NCBI GenBank assembly: GCA_010031785.1
Contig: RGZA01000009.1
Coordinates: forward strand, 1-32,215
From: Alphaproteobacteria bacterium
Lineage (GTDB): Bacteria > Pseudomonadota > Alphaproteobacteria > UBA9219 > RGZA01
Direction: 5' to 3'
DNA: 32,215 nucleotides
Part shown: positions 1 through 9,128 of the stretch, piece after piece
Position numbering within the stretch: position 1 is the first letter of the stretch
How the letters are laid out: every line of letters starts with the position of its first letter
The notes under the pieces: generated by a model
The model's input: only the letters and a program-made list of their open reading frames with translations
Databases searched by the model: none
What the model was told of the DNA's origin: nothing
Made by a program: the position numbers and the translations under genes

Positions 1-200
1 GCGCTGATACGATTTTGCGGCAGCTTGAGCAGGGCCAGAACAAAAATACAGTTATTTCATCAGCAAAAGCGCAGGATTTTGTGCCTAAAATGACTCGCGA
101 AAAATCTGCGCTTGATAAGGCGTTTGAACATCTCAACCCCGATGATCTCACCCCGCGTGAAGCGCTTGATAAGCTTTATGCGCTGAAAAAACTATCCTAA
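1..200 (+). CDS. mutS: DNA mismatch repair protein MutS, C-terminal end (partial)
   Basis: This is the last 66 codons of a gene that begins before the window; the reading frame is open from base 3. The end NPDDLTPREALDKLYALKKL matches the C-terminal tail of MutS, where the TPREAL..LY.LK motif belongs to the tetramerisation/MutL-contact region after the ATPase domain. MutS recognises mismatches in post-replicative repair. The preceding residues (ADTILRQLEQG) fit the end of the ATPase-domain helix. The stop overlaps the convergent dioxygenase gene by 9 bases. Only the tail is visible, so the call rests on this motif. Confidence 0.85.
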   Translation, partial: ADTILRQLEQGQNKNTVISSAKAQDFVPKMTREKSALDKAFEHLNPDDLTPREALDKLYALKKLS

Positions 201-932
201 GATAGGACGGTCAGCACGAGCGCCGTAACGACGCGTATTCCATGGGTTGATATTCATCACCATGTAATCACGAAAACCTTTGTCACTCTTTCCTGCCAGC
301 TGAATGCGGGTTGCATCATGTGTCATGATACGATCATCAAAGAAGATCATCTGGTTTTCTTCAATAATGGTGGTATGAAAAGGGTTTCCCGTTTCAAGAT
401 CAAATAAGCTCAGTTCTGCGCCTTCAATTGCATGGCGCTTAAATACAAGAATAGCAACGCATTCCTGCCCGTCCTGATGCCGCCCTTCAGGTACTGCAAG
501 CCCGTCCATTTCACGCGTTGCATATACGCGATATTGATGTACATCAAGATGATATGGTTGCTCTTTATCTGCGCCGATGGTTGAGAGCACGTTGTTGATA
601 TACGAATCGACGCGACATGCCGGATTAATTGGCTCGAAATGCCGCTCAATTCCTTCAATCATCGGGTTGCCAGTATTATATTGAACAAAGGGAAGGCAGG
701 GTAACAGTTCCGCTTGCCATGCTGCGTTGTTCCACATGCCTTTATATTGAGAAAAGCGCCGTTGCCGCTGCGCATGCGGCGCATAATCATCCGTTGGAAG
801 ATGATTGAAGTGATCTAGGAAAGCAGGGTTTGGAACGGGAATAGGAGTAGTGAGGTAGCCGCATGCGGGCAAATGCCGTGCCCATGAAAGGGGCGCATAT
901 TTCAATGTGCGGGGTTGTGTAAGTGCATTCAT
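192..932 (-). CDS. 2OG-Fe(II) dioxygenase family protein (PF10014-like)
   Basis: A 246-aa protein resembling the 2OG-Fe dioxygenase family that includes bacterial amino-acid hydroxylases such as isoleucine dioxygenase. Visible are the facial-triad motif H152-x-D154 in PEGRHQDG, the distal H205 in RIMTHDAT after an FFDD segment, and R221 in GFRDYMVMN, placed to bind 2-oxoglutarate. The upstream VHQYRVYAT segment is also typical. The length is usual for the family and there is no signal peptide, so it is probably cytosolic. The substrate cannot be read from sequence; a free amino acid is a guess from characterised relatives. It converges on mutS with a 9-base overlap. Confidence 0.8.
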   Translation of the reverse strand: MNALTQPRTLKYAPLSWARHLPACGYLTTPIPVPNPAFLDHFNHLPTDDYAPHAQRQRRFSQYKGMWNNAAWQAELLPCLPFVQYNTGNPMIEGIERHFEPINPACRVDSYINNVLSTIGADKEQPYHLDVHQYRVYATREMDGLAVPEGRHQDGQECVAILVFKRHAIEGAELSLFDLETGNPFHTTIIEENQMIFFDDRIMTHDATRIQLAGKSDKGFRDYMVMNINPWNTRRYGARADRPILG

Positions 933-954
933 TTCATGGCATCTTACGTTAAAT

Positions 955-991
955 ATAAAACAGGGCAGTTATGATTTAGATAACTGCCCTG
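955..991 (-). terminator. Intrinsic terminator after the DUF305 gene
   Basis: The 12-bp arms CAGGGCAGTTAT (961-972) and ATAACTGCCCTG (980-991) enclose a 7-nt loop. Read on the minus strand the stem is followed by TTTTATATTT. It lies just after the stop of the DUF305 gene and before the start of the dioxygenase gene, so it would separate the two transcripts. Confidence 0.7.
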
Positions 992-997
992 CCTATC

Positions 998-1363
998 TTA
1001 TTTTTTATTTTTCTCAAGCCAGGCTTTCATGAACGTGATCTCAGTCGTTTGTGCATTGATAACATCTTGCGCAAACTTCCTGATTTCGGGGTCCTTGCCA
1101 TATTGCAATTCGATCTTGGCCATATCTACTGCGCCTTGATGGTGCGGTATCATGCCTTGAACAAAATCGCGATCCGCATCACCCGTATAGGCAATCGCCA
1201 TATCCTTGTGCATAACGGAATTGGCTTCAACGTATGCTTTGGTTGATGCAGACGCATTTGACGGCGCCTTCACCGCCATATGCGCATGATCAACTTCCGC
1301 ATATGCAATTCCTGCACAGGCAATCGCTCCAACAAAACCAAGGGTAAGAAGAAAACGGTTCAT
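998..1363 (-). CDS. Exported DUF305 family protein
   Basis: A 121-aa protein with an N-terminal signal peptide (hydrophobic stretch about residues 4-18, likely cleavage after AYA). The mature part carries the DUF305 signature: DRDFVQGMIPHHQGAVDMAK, then a helix ending in TTEITFMKAWLEK. The HH and Met residues recall the ferritin-like, metal-associated DUF305 proteins (CopM-like), some linked to copper handling. The family assignment is firm but the metal is not established here. It is a periplasmic protein of ordinary length for the family. The next minus-strand gene upstream also encodes an exported protein, but separate terminators suggest separate transcripts. Confidence 0.85.
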   Translation of the reverse strand: MNRFLLTLGFVGAIACAGIAYAEVDHAHMAVKAPSNASASTKAYVEANSVMHKDMAIAYTGDADRDFVQGMIPHHQGAVDMAKIELQYGKDPEIRKFAQDVINAQTTEITFMKAWLEKNKK

Positions 1364-1388
1364 TATCAGCTCCAGTAATAGAGAAACG

Positions 1389-1422
1389 AAAAAAGAATAA
1401 GTGCTAAACGCTATTCTTTTTT
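1389..1422 (-). terminator. Possible AU-rich terminator overlapping a gene end
   Basis: An 11-bp inverted repeat (AAAAAAGAATA at 1389-1399, TATTCTTTTTT at 1412-1422) spans the stop of the Pro/Lys-rich protein gene. On the minus strand it ends in a T run. The stem has very little GC, so it would be a weak terminator. Confidence 0.4.
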
Positions 1423-1818
1423 GATGCTCGTATTGCTATCAAAGCTTGTTGCCGGGGTTTCTGATTTCTTTTCATCATCTTTCTTTTCTTCAGTCTTTGT
1501 CACCGGTGCTTTTCCTGCTGGATGGGCTGGGGATGCCTTAGGTGCTTCCGGTAACTTTGGTGCTTCTGGTGGCTTTGGTGCAGGCGGAAGCTTTGGCAAT
1601 TCAGGCAGCGGTGGCACAGCAAACGGCTTTTCTTTTCCAGATGATTTTACCGTTTTTTCTTCTTTTACAGTTTTTGACTCTGTTTTCAGCGGTGCATGTA
1701 CTTCTGTTTCGGTTGATGTTTCAGTAGTGACGGCTGTTTCTGCATGGGCAAGACCGCCGCATGCAAATGCTGCAGCAACGCCCAAGACAAGAGGAAGAGC
1801 AAGAAGGGACTGTTTCAT
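1411..1818 (-). CDS. Small exported Pro/Lys-rich protein, function unknown
   Basis: I do not recognise a family. The 135-aa product begins with a clear signal peptide (KQSLLALPLVLGVAAAFACGG, likely cleavage after AHA at residue 27). The mature part is low-complexity: a Thr/Glu/Lys segment (28-64), a proline-rich stretch with PxLP and PEAPK units (about 69-100), then a Lys/Glu/Asp-rich tail. The composition suggests an extended, disordered periplasmic polypeptide, perhaps spanning the periplasm as Pro/Lys segments of TonB do, but it has no TonB domain. The start is supported by the signal peptide. The plus-strand frame over the same bases is a composition artefact. Confidence 0.65.
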   Translation of the reverse strand: MKQSLLALPLVLGVAAAFACGGLAHAETAVTTETSTETEVHAPLKTESKTVKEEKTVKSSGKEKPFAVPPLPELPKLPPAPKPPEAPKLPEAPKASPAHPAGKAPVTKTEEKKDDEKKSETPATSFDSNTSIKKE

Positions 1819-2088
1819 AAAGGCTCCACAAGAAGGGTTAGGGGTAGGATGTTCGTATTCTCAGTATCCTCTAAAATAAGACTTTTTAAAGGTGATTTTT
1901 GAGCGCTTTGACACGCGTTGCACATAATCTTTAACATGTCTTTCACACAATCAAGACATTCTTAACCCGGAATCGATAAAAATGCACCATGTCGAAGACA
2001 GGCCCTATTATAGCTTGACCAGATGATAGAGCTGTTTACAAATTAGGTTAACCGACTATTGAGTATAAATAAGGTTAGGGTTTAAACC
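1819..2088. other. Intergenic region between divergent genes
   Basis: No gene is seen. The region is AT-rich toward its right end, with TATAAATAAGG shortly before the next start and an AAGGTTAGGG stretch that could serve as the ribosome-binding site of the gene at 2089. I could not pair convincing -35 and -10 boxes for either direction. Confidence 0.4.
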
Positions 2089-2724
2089 ATGAATCTGAAT
2101 TGGCGAGTTCTGCCGCGCGCGGATGCAATGCGCATCGTTGCAGCCGTAAACCCTTTCCTTGGTGAATATGCATTGCCGCCGGGTACAAGCCCAGTGCGTC
2201 AGGCTAAATTATCCTTTTATGAAAATTACCAGTTTTTTGAACTCACCGATATTCGCGAACAGCAACCAAAAAGCATGTTTGCCCTGCATAATCCCAATGG
2301 CGGCGAAGATGCAACCTTTGTGATGGATTGGACCAACCGCCCGATTTACAGCGTGAATGAGCAGGACCCCATTAATCTGCGCACCGATAACATGGCAGAT
2401 TATCTTGGCTTCTTTTTTGCCTGTGTGCAGGGGCCATATGGCCCGATGACGGTGGTTGAGAATCTTGATCCGCCAGCCGATGCCGATGAAGAGGTGCGCA
2501 AGCGCGTAAAAGAAATTCTACGCATGACCCCGCCCAAGGTTGTCAATTATGACCGCGCCAGTGGCACATTCACAGTGTATGCAGGAATGCTTTTTAAAGA
2601 TTGCATCTTTAAAACCAAGATGGAAGTGGGCAGCAATGGCCTGATCCAGATCGTGGATCACGAGCTTGCCATTGGCTCGCTTAACGATGATCCGCAAGCT
2701 CCACCAGGCGCAGCGGCAGGGTAG
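2089..2724 (+). CDS. Conserved-looking protein of unknown function
   Basis: A 211-aa soluble protein with no signal peptide or membrane segment and no motif I can assign. The composition is ordinary, with aromatic-rich blocks (residues about 42-55 and 107-116) and alternating hydrophobic strands in the C-terminal third, suggesting a mixed alpha/beta fold. The last dozen residues are Pro/Ala-rich and probably disordered. It begins 270 bases from the divergent exported-protein gene and stands alone, ending just before a palindromic repeat. Codon use resembles the neighbouring housekeeping genes, so it is probably a real resident gene. Confidence 0.7.
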   Translation: MNLNWRVLPRADAMRIVAAVNPFLGEYALPPGTSPVRQAKLSFYENYQFFELTDIREQQPKSMFALHNPNGGEDATFVMDWTNRPIYSVNEQDPINLRTDNMADYLGFFFACVQGPYGPMTVVENLDPPADADEEVRKRVKEILRMTPPKVVNYDRASGTFTVYAGMLFKDCIFKTKMEVGSNGLIQIVDHELAIGSLNDDPQAPPGAAAG

Positions 2725-2736
2725 TCATCTCCATGT

Positions 2737-2844
2737 ACATCCCGGACAAGAACCAACGCAGCTTTAGCTGCATGGTTTGCCGATCCGGGATCCAATTTTT
2801 CTAACATATGGATCCCGGATCATCGCTTCGCTCGTCCGGGATGT
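2737..2844. repeat. Palindromic repeat of the CATCCCGG type
   Basis: The outer arms ACATCCCGGAC (2737-2747) and GTCCGGGATGT (2834-2844) are perfect complements. Inside are GATCCGGGATCC and GGATCCCGGATC, themselves inverted to one another, and an AGCTTTAGCTGC segment. The same words (CATCCCGG, AGCAGCTTTAGCTGC) recur in the element at 32057-32215, so this is a dispersed family. Confidence 0.75.
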
Positions 2845-3107
2845 TCGTTCCTAAAATGCACCGCAGTTTTTACAGTGACATGAAATCCACAACTGTGCTT
2901 TTTGCATACCCTGTTGAACAAAAAAGTTATCCACAGGCTAAATTCATCGCCGTGCAATAATTGTGTTCAAATTCACCTCACGATCTTGCTAGAGTGCGGC
3001 CTCAGGAATCAAAAATTCGCTGCGTTGTAGTTTTTTATTAAGAACTGTGAATGCGCTTTTTTATGTTTTCTTTATATCTTTTGTTGCGCACCCTTCTCGA
3101 GGAAACC
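2845..3107. promoter_or_regulatory. Upstream region of the coiled-coil gene with a consensus DnaA box
   Basis: The stretch contains TTATCCACA at 2927-2935, a perfect match to the DnaA-box consensus, and a weaker AAATCCACA at 2883-2891. No box cluster or AT-rich unwinding element is seen, so it is not an origin; DnaA control of the downstream gene is possible. A GAGGAAA ribosome-binding site precedes the ATG at 3108. Confidence 0.35.
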
Positions 3108-6100
3108 ATGGCGAAAAAACCGCAAGCACCTGCTTCTTTTGGCCAAAATCAAGCAAGACCCGCCAGTCCTTCCCAGCAGAATCCGCATCAAGTGCCGGAA
3201 TTACGCAGCGGTATTAGTGATCGCCAAAATGAAAGCAACCGCAAGGTCCAAGGTACTTTTGGGGGCGGTGCCATTATTGATCCACCTAAAGCGCGCGAAG
3301 GCTTTGCATCATGGCCATTCTGGACCGGTATGGGCCTGACCATTGCGTGGTTCGCAGCCGTATTTCTTGCAACCATGAGCGTGAATGCAGCAGGCAGCAT
3401 TGCAGGTATGCCTGTGACCACCGTTGCGCTGGGTATTTCTGGCATCATCGCGCCCGTTGCGTTTTTATGGATGATTATTGCTTATTTGCAGCGCGCATCA
3501 GACGTAAAGGCGATCACCGAACCACTGCGCCGCCAGTTGCAAATGGTGCTTGGAACAGGTGCAAATGCGGAAAGCCGCGTGCGCCGTTTCAACGAAGCAT
3601 TGGAGCGCCAACTGGAATTATTGCGTCAAGCGGGCGATGGCTCATACGATGTTTTGCAAAATGCCGTACAGGTTTTACAAGAAGAAGAGCGCGCAATTAA
3701 CAGCCTTGCTGAACGTTCTGGAAAAGAAATTCAACGCGTTGCAGGCATCGTGCGCGACAATAGTGAAGTATTGGAAGATTTGCTGCATGATAACCGTGAA
3801 CGCTTCAATGATCTTTCGGGGAAAATTGCGGGTCACATTGCAACCCTTGATGAGCGCGCTGATCAAGCCGCTGGTCGTCTTGGTGATATGGTTGATCGTT
3901 TGCATCTTGTGATGGAACAATTCAAGGCAGCTGCGGATCAAAAACTTGCGGATGTTGCAACTGTTTCAGAGCAAATTGGTCGTCAGGAAAAAGACACCGA
4001 AGAATCCACCCGCCGCATGAATGAAACCTTGCAGGCTGCGCGTTTGTCAGCGCAAGAGCTTGGTAATATGCTTTCCAAAAATCAGGATCTGCTTGATGGA
4101 TCGGGCCAACGCCTGATGACACGCATGAAGGAAATCGGCGGCGAGATCGAACGCTTTGCTTCCATCAGCGACACCAAGGAAGCCAAGCTTGCACAAAGTG
4201 GCCGTCAGCTCAGTGAAACCATGACACGTGAAATCGCAGCACTTGAAGCCTTGACCGCCCGTCTTGAAGCACAAATTACGGCTGCAAACCAGGGTATTGG
4301 TTCACGCACCGATGAACTTGAGGAACGTCAAATCAAGCTTGCAGAACAAGCCGGCAATCTGATGCAGAATTTGCAAAGCACGGTGGTGTTACTTGATAAA
4401 ACAGCCTCCGAAGCATTCCAGAAATATTCATCGGTACGTGATGATGTTGCCAACCAAAGCGAGCATGTTTCACAACAATTCAAAATTTCCGGTAGCCATT
4501 ATGAAACCATGGCTGAACGTCTTGAAGCAATTTCCAAAAATGTAGTGGAGCGCATCGCTGTTATTGGCGCTAGCCTTTCAGGCCAGGTCGAAAGCATTGC
4601 AACCAGCAGCGAACGCGCGGTTGCCGCAACACAGGAAGCTAATCAAAGCGCAGGTCAATCGGTGCAGCATCTTGATCAGATGATTGCGCGTATCTTCATG
4701 GCTGAAAAACAAACCACCGAAAGCTCTTCCGGTTTGATTGATGGTGTTGAACAACGCTTCAAGGCACTGGTTGGTCTTACCGATCAGCATGTGGCCAAGC
4801 TCAATGCAACCCATGAACAATTCGAAGATGTGGGTCAAAAACTTGCAGCCCGCGCCCGCGAAGCCGAAGGCACATGGCAGTCGCTCGCTCAATCGGTTGC
4901 GCATCAGAATGATGTCTTGCAACAACAACTTCGCCAAAAGGTCGATGAAGCCGTTGCACTTCTTAATGAAAATGCCTACGCCATCGAAGCCGCACGCGAC
5001 AGCATGTATCAACATGTTGAAGCAGGTCTATCGCGCAGCAATGAAATGGTGGAAACGCTTACCAAGCTTGGCACCATTTCCGATGCGCCGTTTAACGATG
5101 CCGTTGCCCGTGTAAGAGCATGTGTTGATCAAGGCGAAGCGCAATTATCGCGTTTTGCAAACAACTTGCAAAAGAACGCAGCCGATATTGCTGAACTTAA
5201 TACCCGCCTTACCACGCATGGCGATAATGCTGGCCACAAAGCTGCCGAAACTCTTGCTGGTCTTGATGCAGTGGCTGCACGTATGGAAGCAATTCAGCAT
5301 GGCAACATGCAGGCAACACAAGATGTGTTGCTGCGCCTGAACCATGTTGCACAACAAGTGCAAAACCGTATGGGCGATATCAGCAACACGGCCGAAGGCG
5401 AACAGAAACGTCTTGCTGAAACTGTGCGTCAACTCAGCCTTGATATTAATGGTCTCATCCATGATAGCCAAACAGCCGATCAACGCATCCGCATTGCCGC
5501 AAGCCTTCTGTCCGAGCAGGCTGGTGATGTCCGTAGCAAACTTGAAACGCAAGCTGAAGGCATTGAAGATGCGCTTAGCCGCCTGAATAAACAGTTTGCT
5601 GGCATGTCTGATCAAATGCGCGGCGCAACACAAAATGCCCAAGTGCACATCGAAGAAATCAGCAAGCGTTATGGTGAGCTCGCTTATATGAGCCAAACCG
5701 GTCTTGAAACCAAGATCGAAACGCTTGATGGCGTTGTGAATGCTGCTGCCGATCGCCTCATCAGCCTTGGCGAAACGATGGATAGCCGCACGCAACAACT
5801 CACCCATGTGCACACGCAAATTCACGACAGCACACAAATTCTTGATAACGCAACCCAGCAAGCTTTGGATCGTCTGTCGGTCTTTACCAATGCCGTTGTG
5901 TCGGCCAAGACAACCTCGGGCGATACTGCGCAGGAAGTTTATGCACGCCTTAACGATGTGCATGATCAGTTTAACCGTCAGATCAGCGCCGTCAGCGAAG
6001 GCAGCCAAACCATTGCGCACACCATGCGCGATGCCGTCGCTAGCCTTGTTGAACAATCGGTTGGTCTGGCTGCTGCATCCCAGCAAGCTGAACAACGCAT

Positions 6101-9100
6101 CGAAACCCTTGCGGCAACAACCGCAGCCCTGCAACAGGAAGCGCAAAATGTGCGTCTTTCGATTGAAGGCGAAGCCAAAGCAATGCAAAACCGCCTTGGT
6201 GATATTCTTGCGCAAATCGAAAGCGCAAGCGTGGGCATGGAACGCAACGCTGTTATGGCCTTTGATCGTACCGAAGGTATGTCCAAGCGCTTTGATGGCA
6301 TTAGCCAATCGGCATTCGTTCGTCTTGGTGAAGCTGCGCAACAAATCGAAGAAGTTGCAGACAGCTCCATTGCCAAGGTTGAACAGGTCAATCAATCCCT
6401 GCGCGATCAAATGGCAAGCCTTACCTTTGCCAGCGATCATTTGTCTGAAGTCGATGGCGACATTCGCCGTTCGGCAAAAGAAAGCACTGCTTATCTCAAT
6501 CGTCTCTCGAGCGAAGTGGGCGCAACCGCATCCTTTGCTGCAGAACAATTGCGTCAACAAATTAGCGGCCTGAAGACTGAAGCCGAAGGCCTTCTGAACC
6601 GTTTTGGCACATTGGGCAATGGCCTTGCTCATCAATCCCTCGCCGTGATGGATATCACCGATGCGCTTGAGCAAAAGATTGCTGGCGTTCGTGATGCCGC
6701 AATGTCGGCGTATGATGATGCAGAAAAAGCGGGTGAACGTATTATCAACTCAACGCTTGAGTTCAAGAATGAAGTGGCTGAAGCCGTACAAACCATGGCT
6801 GCAACCGGTGATGGCTTGCAGCAACGTGGCGATATGGCTGTGACCATGGTTCATCAGATGGCTGGCCGTTTTGCCGAAGCTACGCAAAATCTGCGCGAAC
6901 AGTTTGAAGCACAAGCGGGCCGCCTGGAAGAAGTCGCAGGCAAGGCGCAGGAACAATTGCAAAGCTTTACCTCCGATATCAAGGGCGGCGCCGATCAGCT
7001 CAATGATCTGACAGGCAAGCTCTTGACATCCGGTTATGACGTTAATGAAACGCTGGAAAAAACCAATTTCTTGGTACGTAATGTAGGCGGTCAAATTGAT
7101 CGCATGCGCACCAGCACGCAGGAAGTTTCCGGCACCTTGTTGCAAAACATGGCGACAATGATTTCAACCTTTGAAAATGAATTCAAGGGCATGACCGATA
7201 ATGCCGGCATGAGCATCGAAGTGCTTAACCAAAAGGCTCAAGGTGTCAGCGCCCAGATGAAGGAAGAAGCACAGGTTGCAGCGGATACAATTTCAACCAC
7301 GCTTAATTCCATGCGCAGCAATGTTCAAGAAAGCCTGCAACAGGTCGTTGGCCGCACCAGCGATGTGATGGCAACGGTTCAATCTGAAAGCAGCAAGCTT
7401 TCAGCCACCATGACGCAGGATGTGGAACAGGCCTTTATCAAGGCCAACCAAAATATTGCATCGATGCAGGGTGATTTCCGTGGCACCATCGTCAATATGG
7501 TGGAAGTGCTCGTAACGCACTTGCGTCAAATTCAGGAAAATGGCGCAGGGGTAATGGAAAGCATTCGCTCGGGCGCATCCATGGGTGTTGATCAGGCAAT
7601 GGAAATGCTTAGCGATCTGCGTAGCAAGACCGAAGCGCAAGTTGCAAGCATGTCATCCTATGTTGAGCAATCGCTAAGTGATATGCGCAACTCATCGCTT
7701 GCCCTTGCACAGGATATCAAGGTTGATAGTACGCAAGCGCAACGTGAAGCAGCACAAGGCTTTGCCCAAATGCGCGAGCAGGTGGAAGGCGAATTGCAGG
7801 CCATCATTGCGCGCGCGCAAGAAACAGCTGCGCAATTGCAACGTAACTGTGAACAGCTTACGCAGGATATGCGCAATACGGTTGAAGGCACGCAAATTAA
7901 CTCTGCGCAAATCGCACAGGATATTTCAACAGCCGTTAATCATGCTCAAGATGTTGGTGCACATTTTAGCACCATTGCCAATGGCATGCGTCATGATACG
8001 GCCAAGATCAATGCCGGTGTTTCAGAAGTTTCGCAAAGCCTGTCGGCAACCAATACGCTGCTGCAACGCAGCCAGTCGGCACTTTATGATGTTGCGCAAA
8101 AATCAAGCGATGCGCTCAGCGTATTTAATGACAGCATCGTGCATCAAACCCGCACGCTTACCGGCTTGCAGCAAACCTTTGTGGCTACTACAACACACAT
8201 GGCCGAAGCGGATGAGCGTATGAATGTTCTTAAGAACGGCATTCAAAATGTTCTTGGCGAAATCATGGATCGTCTCAATGGCGGCCTTGTTACCCTTGGC
8301 CAGCACATCGTCAATGTGAAGCAGGAAGCACAATCAGCTGCTGATGTTGTTTCAGCAAGCGGCGAAACCGTTGCGAACCAAAACACCAACATGACGCAAA
8401 CGGCACAAGCGCTTGCTCAAGCACTAAGCCAGCTCGAAGCCGTAAACCGTACCCTGAGTTCTAGCATGCGTGAAAGCGCAGGTGAAACGGCGCAGCAAGC
8501 GCGTCAAATCACTGCGCTGAGCCAGCAGGTCCAACAACAAGTTTCAACACTTGAAAATGCAGCACAAGCTGCTGCGCATCAAAGCGTAGCGGTAAGTCAG
8601 GCGCTGGATACCCCACTGGGTCGTTTTGATGCATTGAATGAGCGTATGGACAAAACGCTTAACCTGACCGTGATGGTGGGTGACAAGATCACCGGCCAAC
8701 TCGGCGGTATCACGCGCGAAATGGAACGTGCGCTACAGGATCTTGCAGAAGGCACACAACGTGCAGGCAATATCATTCAAGGCACCACGCAATCCTTCAA
8801 GCATGCGCGTGACGATGCTGCAGAAGATATGATGCAGCGCTTGCGTGATCTGACGCGCAAGAATGAACGCGATGTGCGCGAGGCAACGCAGCAGCCAAAT
8901 CAGCCACCTGCCTATCAGCCACGAGCAGCAGCGCAGCCTTTTACACCTGCGCCGTCACCATCTTCCTTGCAAACGTTTGTGCAGCCACAACCGGTCAAGC
9001 AACCTGTTGCTGCCAAAAAGCAGGATAGCGATCTGATTAATTCGCTCACGCAGATTATTCAGCAGCTTGAAGAAACCGCGGGCTCAAACACCGGCGGCGT

Positions 9101-9128
9101 TGGCGTTAAGCAGAAAAAAAGTAACTAA
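3108..9128 (+). CDS. Giant membrane-anchored coiled-coil protein (TipN/GPR-like polarity factor candidate)
   Basis: The 2006-aa protein starts at the ATG preceded by GAGGAAA; an in-frame ATG at 3051 lacks such a site. A disordered Gln/Pro-rich N-terminus (1-65) leads into two hydrophobic segments at about 71-91 and 103-126, then roughly 1750 residues of near-continuous heptad-like helix rich in Ala, Gln, Glu and Asp. A Pro/Gln-rich linker and a short helix (about DLINSLTQIIQQLEE) close the protein. Two N-terminal membrane segments followed by a huge coiled coil match the architecture of alphaproteobacterial pole organisers such as Caulobacter TipN and the growth-pole ring protein GPR/RgsE of Rhizobiales. 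There is no chemoreceptor signalling tip or HAMP domain. Architecture is seen; the polarity role is inferred. It overlaps cysQ by one base (TAATG). Confidence 0.6.
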   Translation: MAKKPQAPASFGQNQARPASPSQQNPHQVPELRSGISDRQNESNRKVQGTFGGGAIIDPPKAREGFASWPFWTGMGLTIAWFAAVFLATMSVNAAGSIAGMPVTTVALGISGIIAPVAFLWMIIAYLQRASDVKAITEPLRRQLQMVLGTGANAESRVRRFNEALERQLELLRQAGDGSYDVLQNAVQVLQEEERAINSLAERSGKEIQRVAGIVRDNSEVLEDLLHDNRERFNDLSGKIAGHIATLDERADQAAGRLGDMVDRLHLVMEQFKAAADQKLADVATVSEQIGRQEKDTEESTRRMNETLQAARLSAQELGNMLSKNQDLLDGSGQRLMTRMKEIGGEIERFASISDTKEAKLAQSGRQLSETMTREIAALEALTARLEAQITAANQGIGSRTDELEERQIKLAEQAGNLMQNLQSTVVLLDKTASEAFQKYSSVRDDVANQSEHVSQQFKISGSHYETMAERLEAISKNVVERIAVIGASLSGQVESIATSSERAVAATQEANQSAGQSVQHLDQMIARIFMAEKQTTESSSGLIDGVEQRFKALVGLTDQHVAKLNATHEQFEDVGQKLAARAREAEGTWQSLAQSVAHQNDVLQQQLRQKVDEAVALLNENAYAIEAARDSMYQHVEAGLSRSNEMVETLTKLGTISDAPFNDAVARVRACVDQGEAQLSRFANNLQKNAADIAELNTRLTTHGDNAGHKAAETLAGLDAVAARMEAIQHGNMQATQDVLLRLNHVAQQVQNRMGDISNTAEGEQKRLAETVRQLSLDINGLIHDSQTADQRIRIAASLLSEQAGDVRSKLETQAEGIEDALSRLNKQFAGMSDQMRGATQNAQVHIEEISKRYGELAYMSQTGLETKIETLDGVVNAAADRLISLGETMDSRTQQLTHVHTQIHDSTQILDNATQQALDRLSVFTNAVVSAKTTSGDTAQEVYARLNDVHDQFNRQISAVSEGSQTIAHTMRDAVASLVEQSVGLAAASQQAEQRIETLAATTAALQQEAQNVRLSIEGEAKAMQNRLGDILAQIESASVGMERNAVMAFDRTEGMSKRFDGISQSAFVRLGEAAQQIEEVADSSIAKVEQVNQSLRDQMASLTFASDHLSEVDGDIRRSAKESTAYLNRLSSEVGATASFAAEQLRQQISGLKTEAEGLLNRFGTLGNGLAHQSLAVMDITDALEQKIAGVRDAAMSAYDDAEKAGERIINSTLEFKNEVAEAVQTMAATGDGLQQRGDMAVTMVHQMAGRFAEATQNLREQFEAQAGRLEEVAGKAQEQLQSFTSDIKGGADQLNDLTGKLLTSGYDVNETLEKTNFLVRNVGGQIDRMRTSTQEVSGTLLQNMATMISTFENEFKGMTDNAGMSIEVLNQKAQGVSAQMKEEAQVAADTISTTLNSMRSNVQESLQQVVGRTSDVMATVQSESSKLSATMTQDVEQAFIKANQNIASMQGDFRGTIVNMVEVLVTHLRQIQENGAGVMESIRSGASMGVDQAMEMLSDLRSKTEAQVASMSSYVEQSLSDMRNSSLALAQDIKVDSTQAQREAAQGFAQMREQVEGELQAIIARAQETAAQLQRNCEQLTQDMRNTVEGTQINSAQIAQDISTAVNHAQDVGAHFSTIANGMRHDTAKINAGVSEVSQSLSATNTLLQRSQSALYDVAQKSSDALSVFNDSIVHQTRTLTGLQQTFVATTTHMAEADERMNVLKNGIQNVLGEIMDRLNGGLVTLGQHIVNVKQEAQSAADVVSASGETVANQNTNMTQTAQALAQALSQLEAVNRTLSSSMRESAGETAQQARQITALSQQVQQQVSTLENAAQAAAHQSVAVSQALDTPLGRFDALNERMDKTLNLTVMVGDKITGQLGGITREMERALQDLAEGTQRAGNIIQGTTQSFKHARDDAAEDMMQRLRDLTRKNERDVREATQQPNQPPAYQPRAAAQPFTPAPSPSSLQTFVQPQPVKQPVAAKKQDSDLINSLTQIIQQLEETAGSNTGGVGVKQKKSN

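Noticed and set aside
1421-1879. A 152-codon plus-strand frame over the Pro/Lys-rich protein gene
   Set aside because: Its Gly/Phe/Ser-rich translation is what reverse reading of Pro/Lys codons produces. The minus-strand frame has a genuine signal peptide.
3051-3107. Upstream start giving 19 more residues to the giant protein
   Set aside because: The ATG at 3108 has a clear GAGGAAA site, while 3051 has none and the extra residues are a hydrophobic stretch unlike the rest. It is not excluded, only less likely.
5145-6674. A 509-codon open frame on the minus strand inside the coiled-coil gene
   Set aside because: It mirrors the biased Ala/Gln/Glu codons of the plus-strand gene, shows no recognisable domain and would lie wholly antisense. 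It is a composition shadow.
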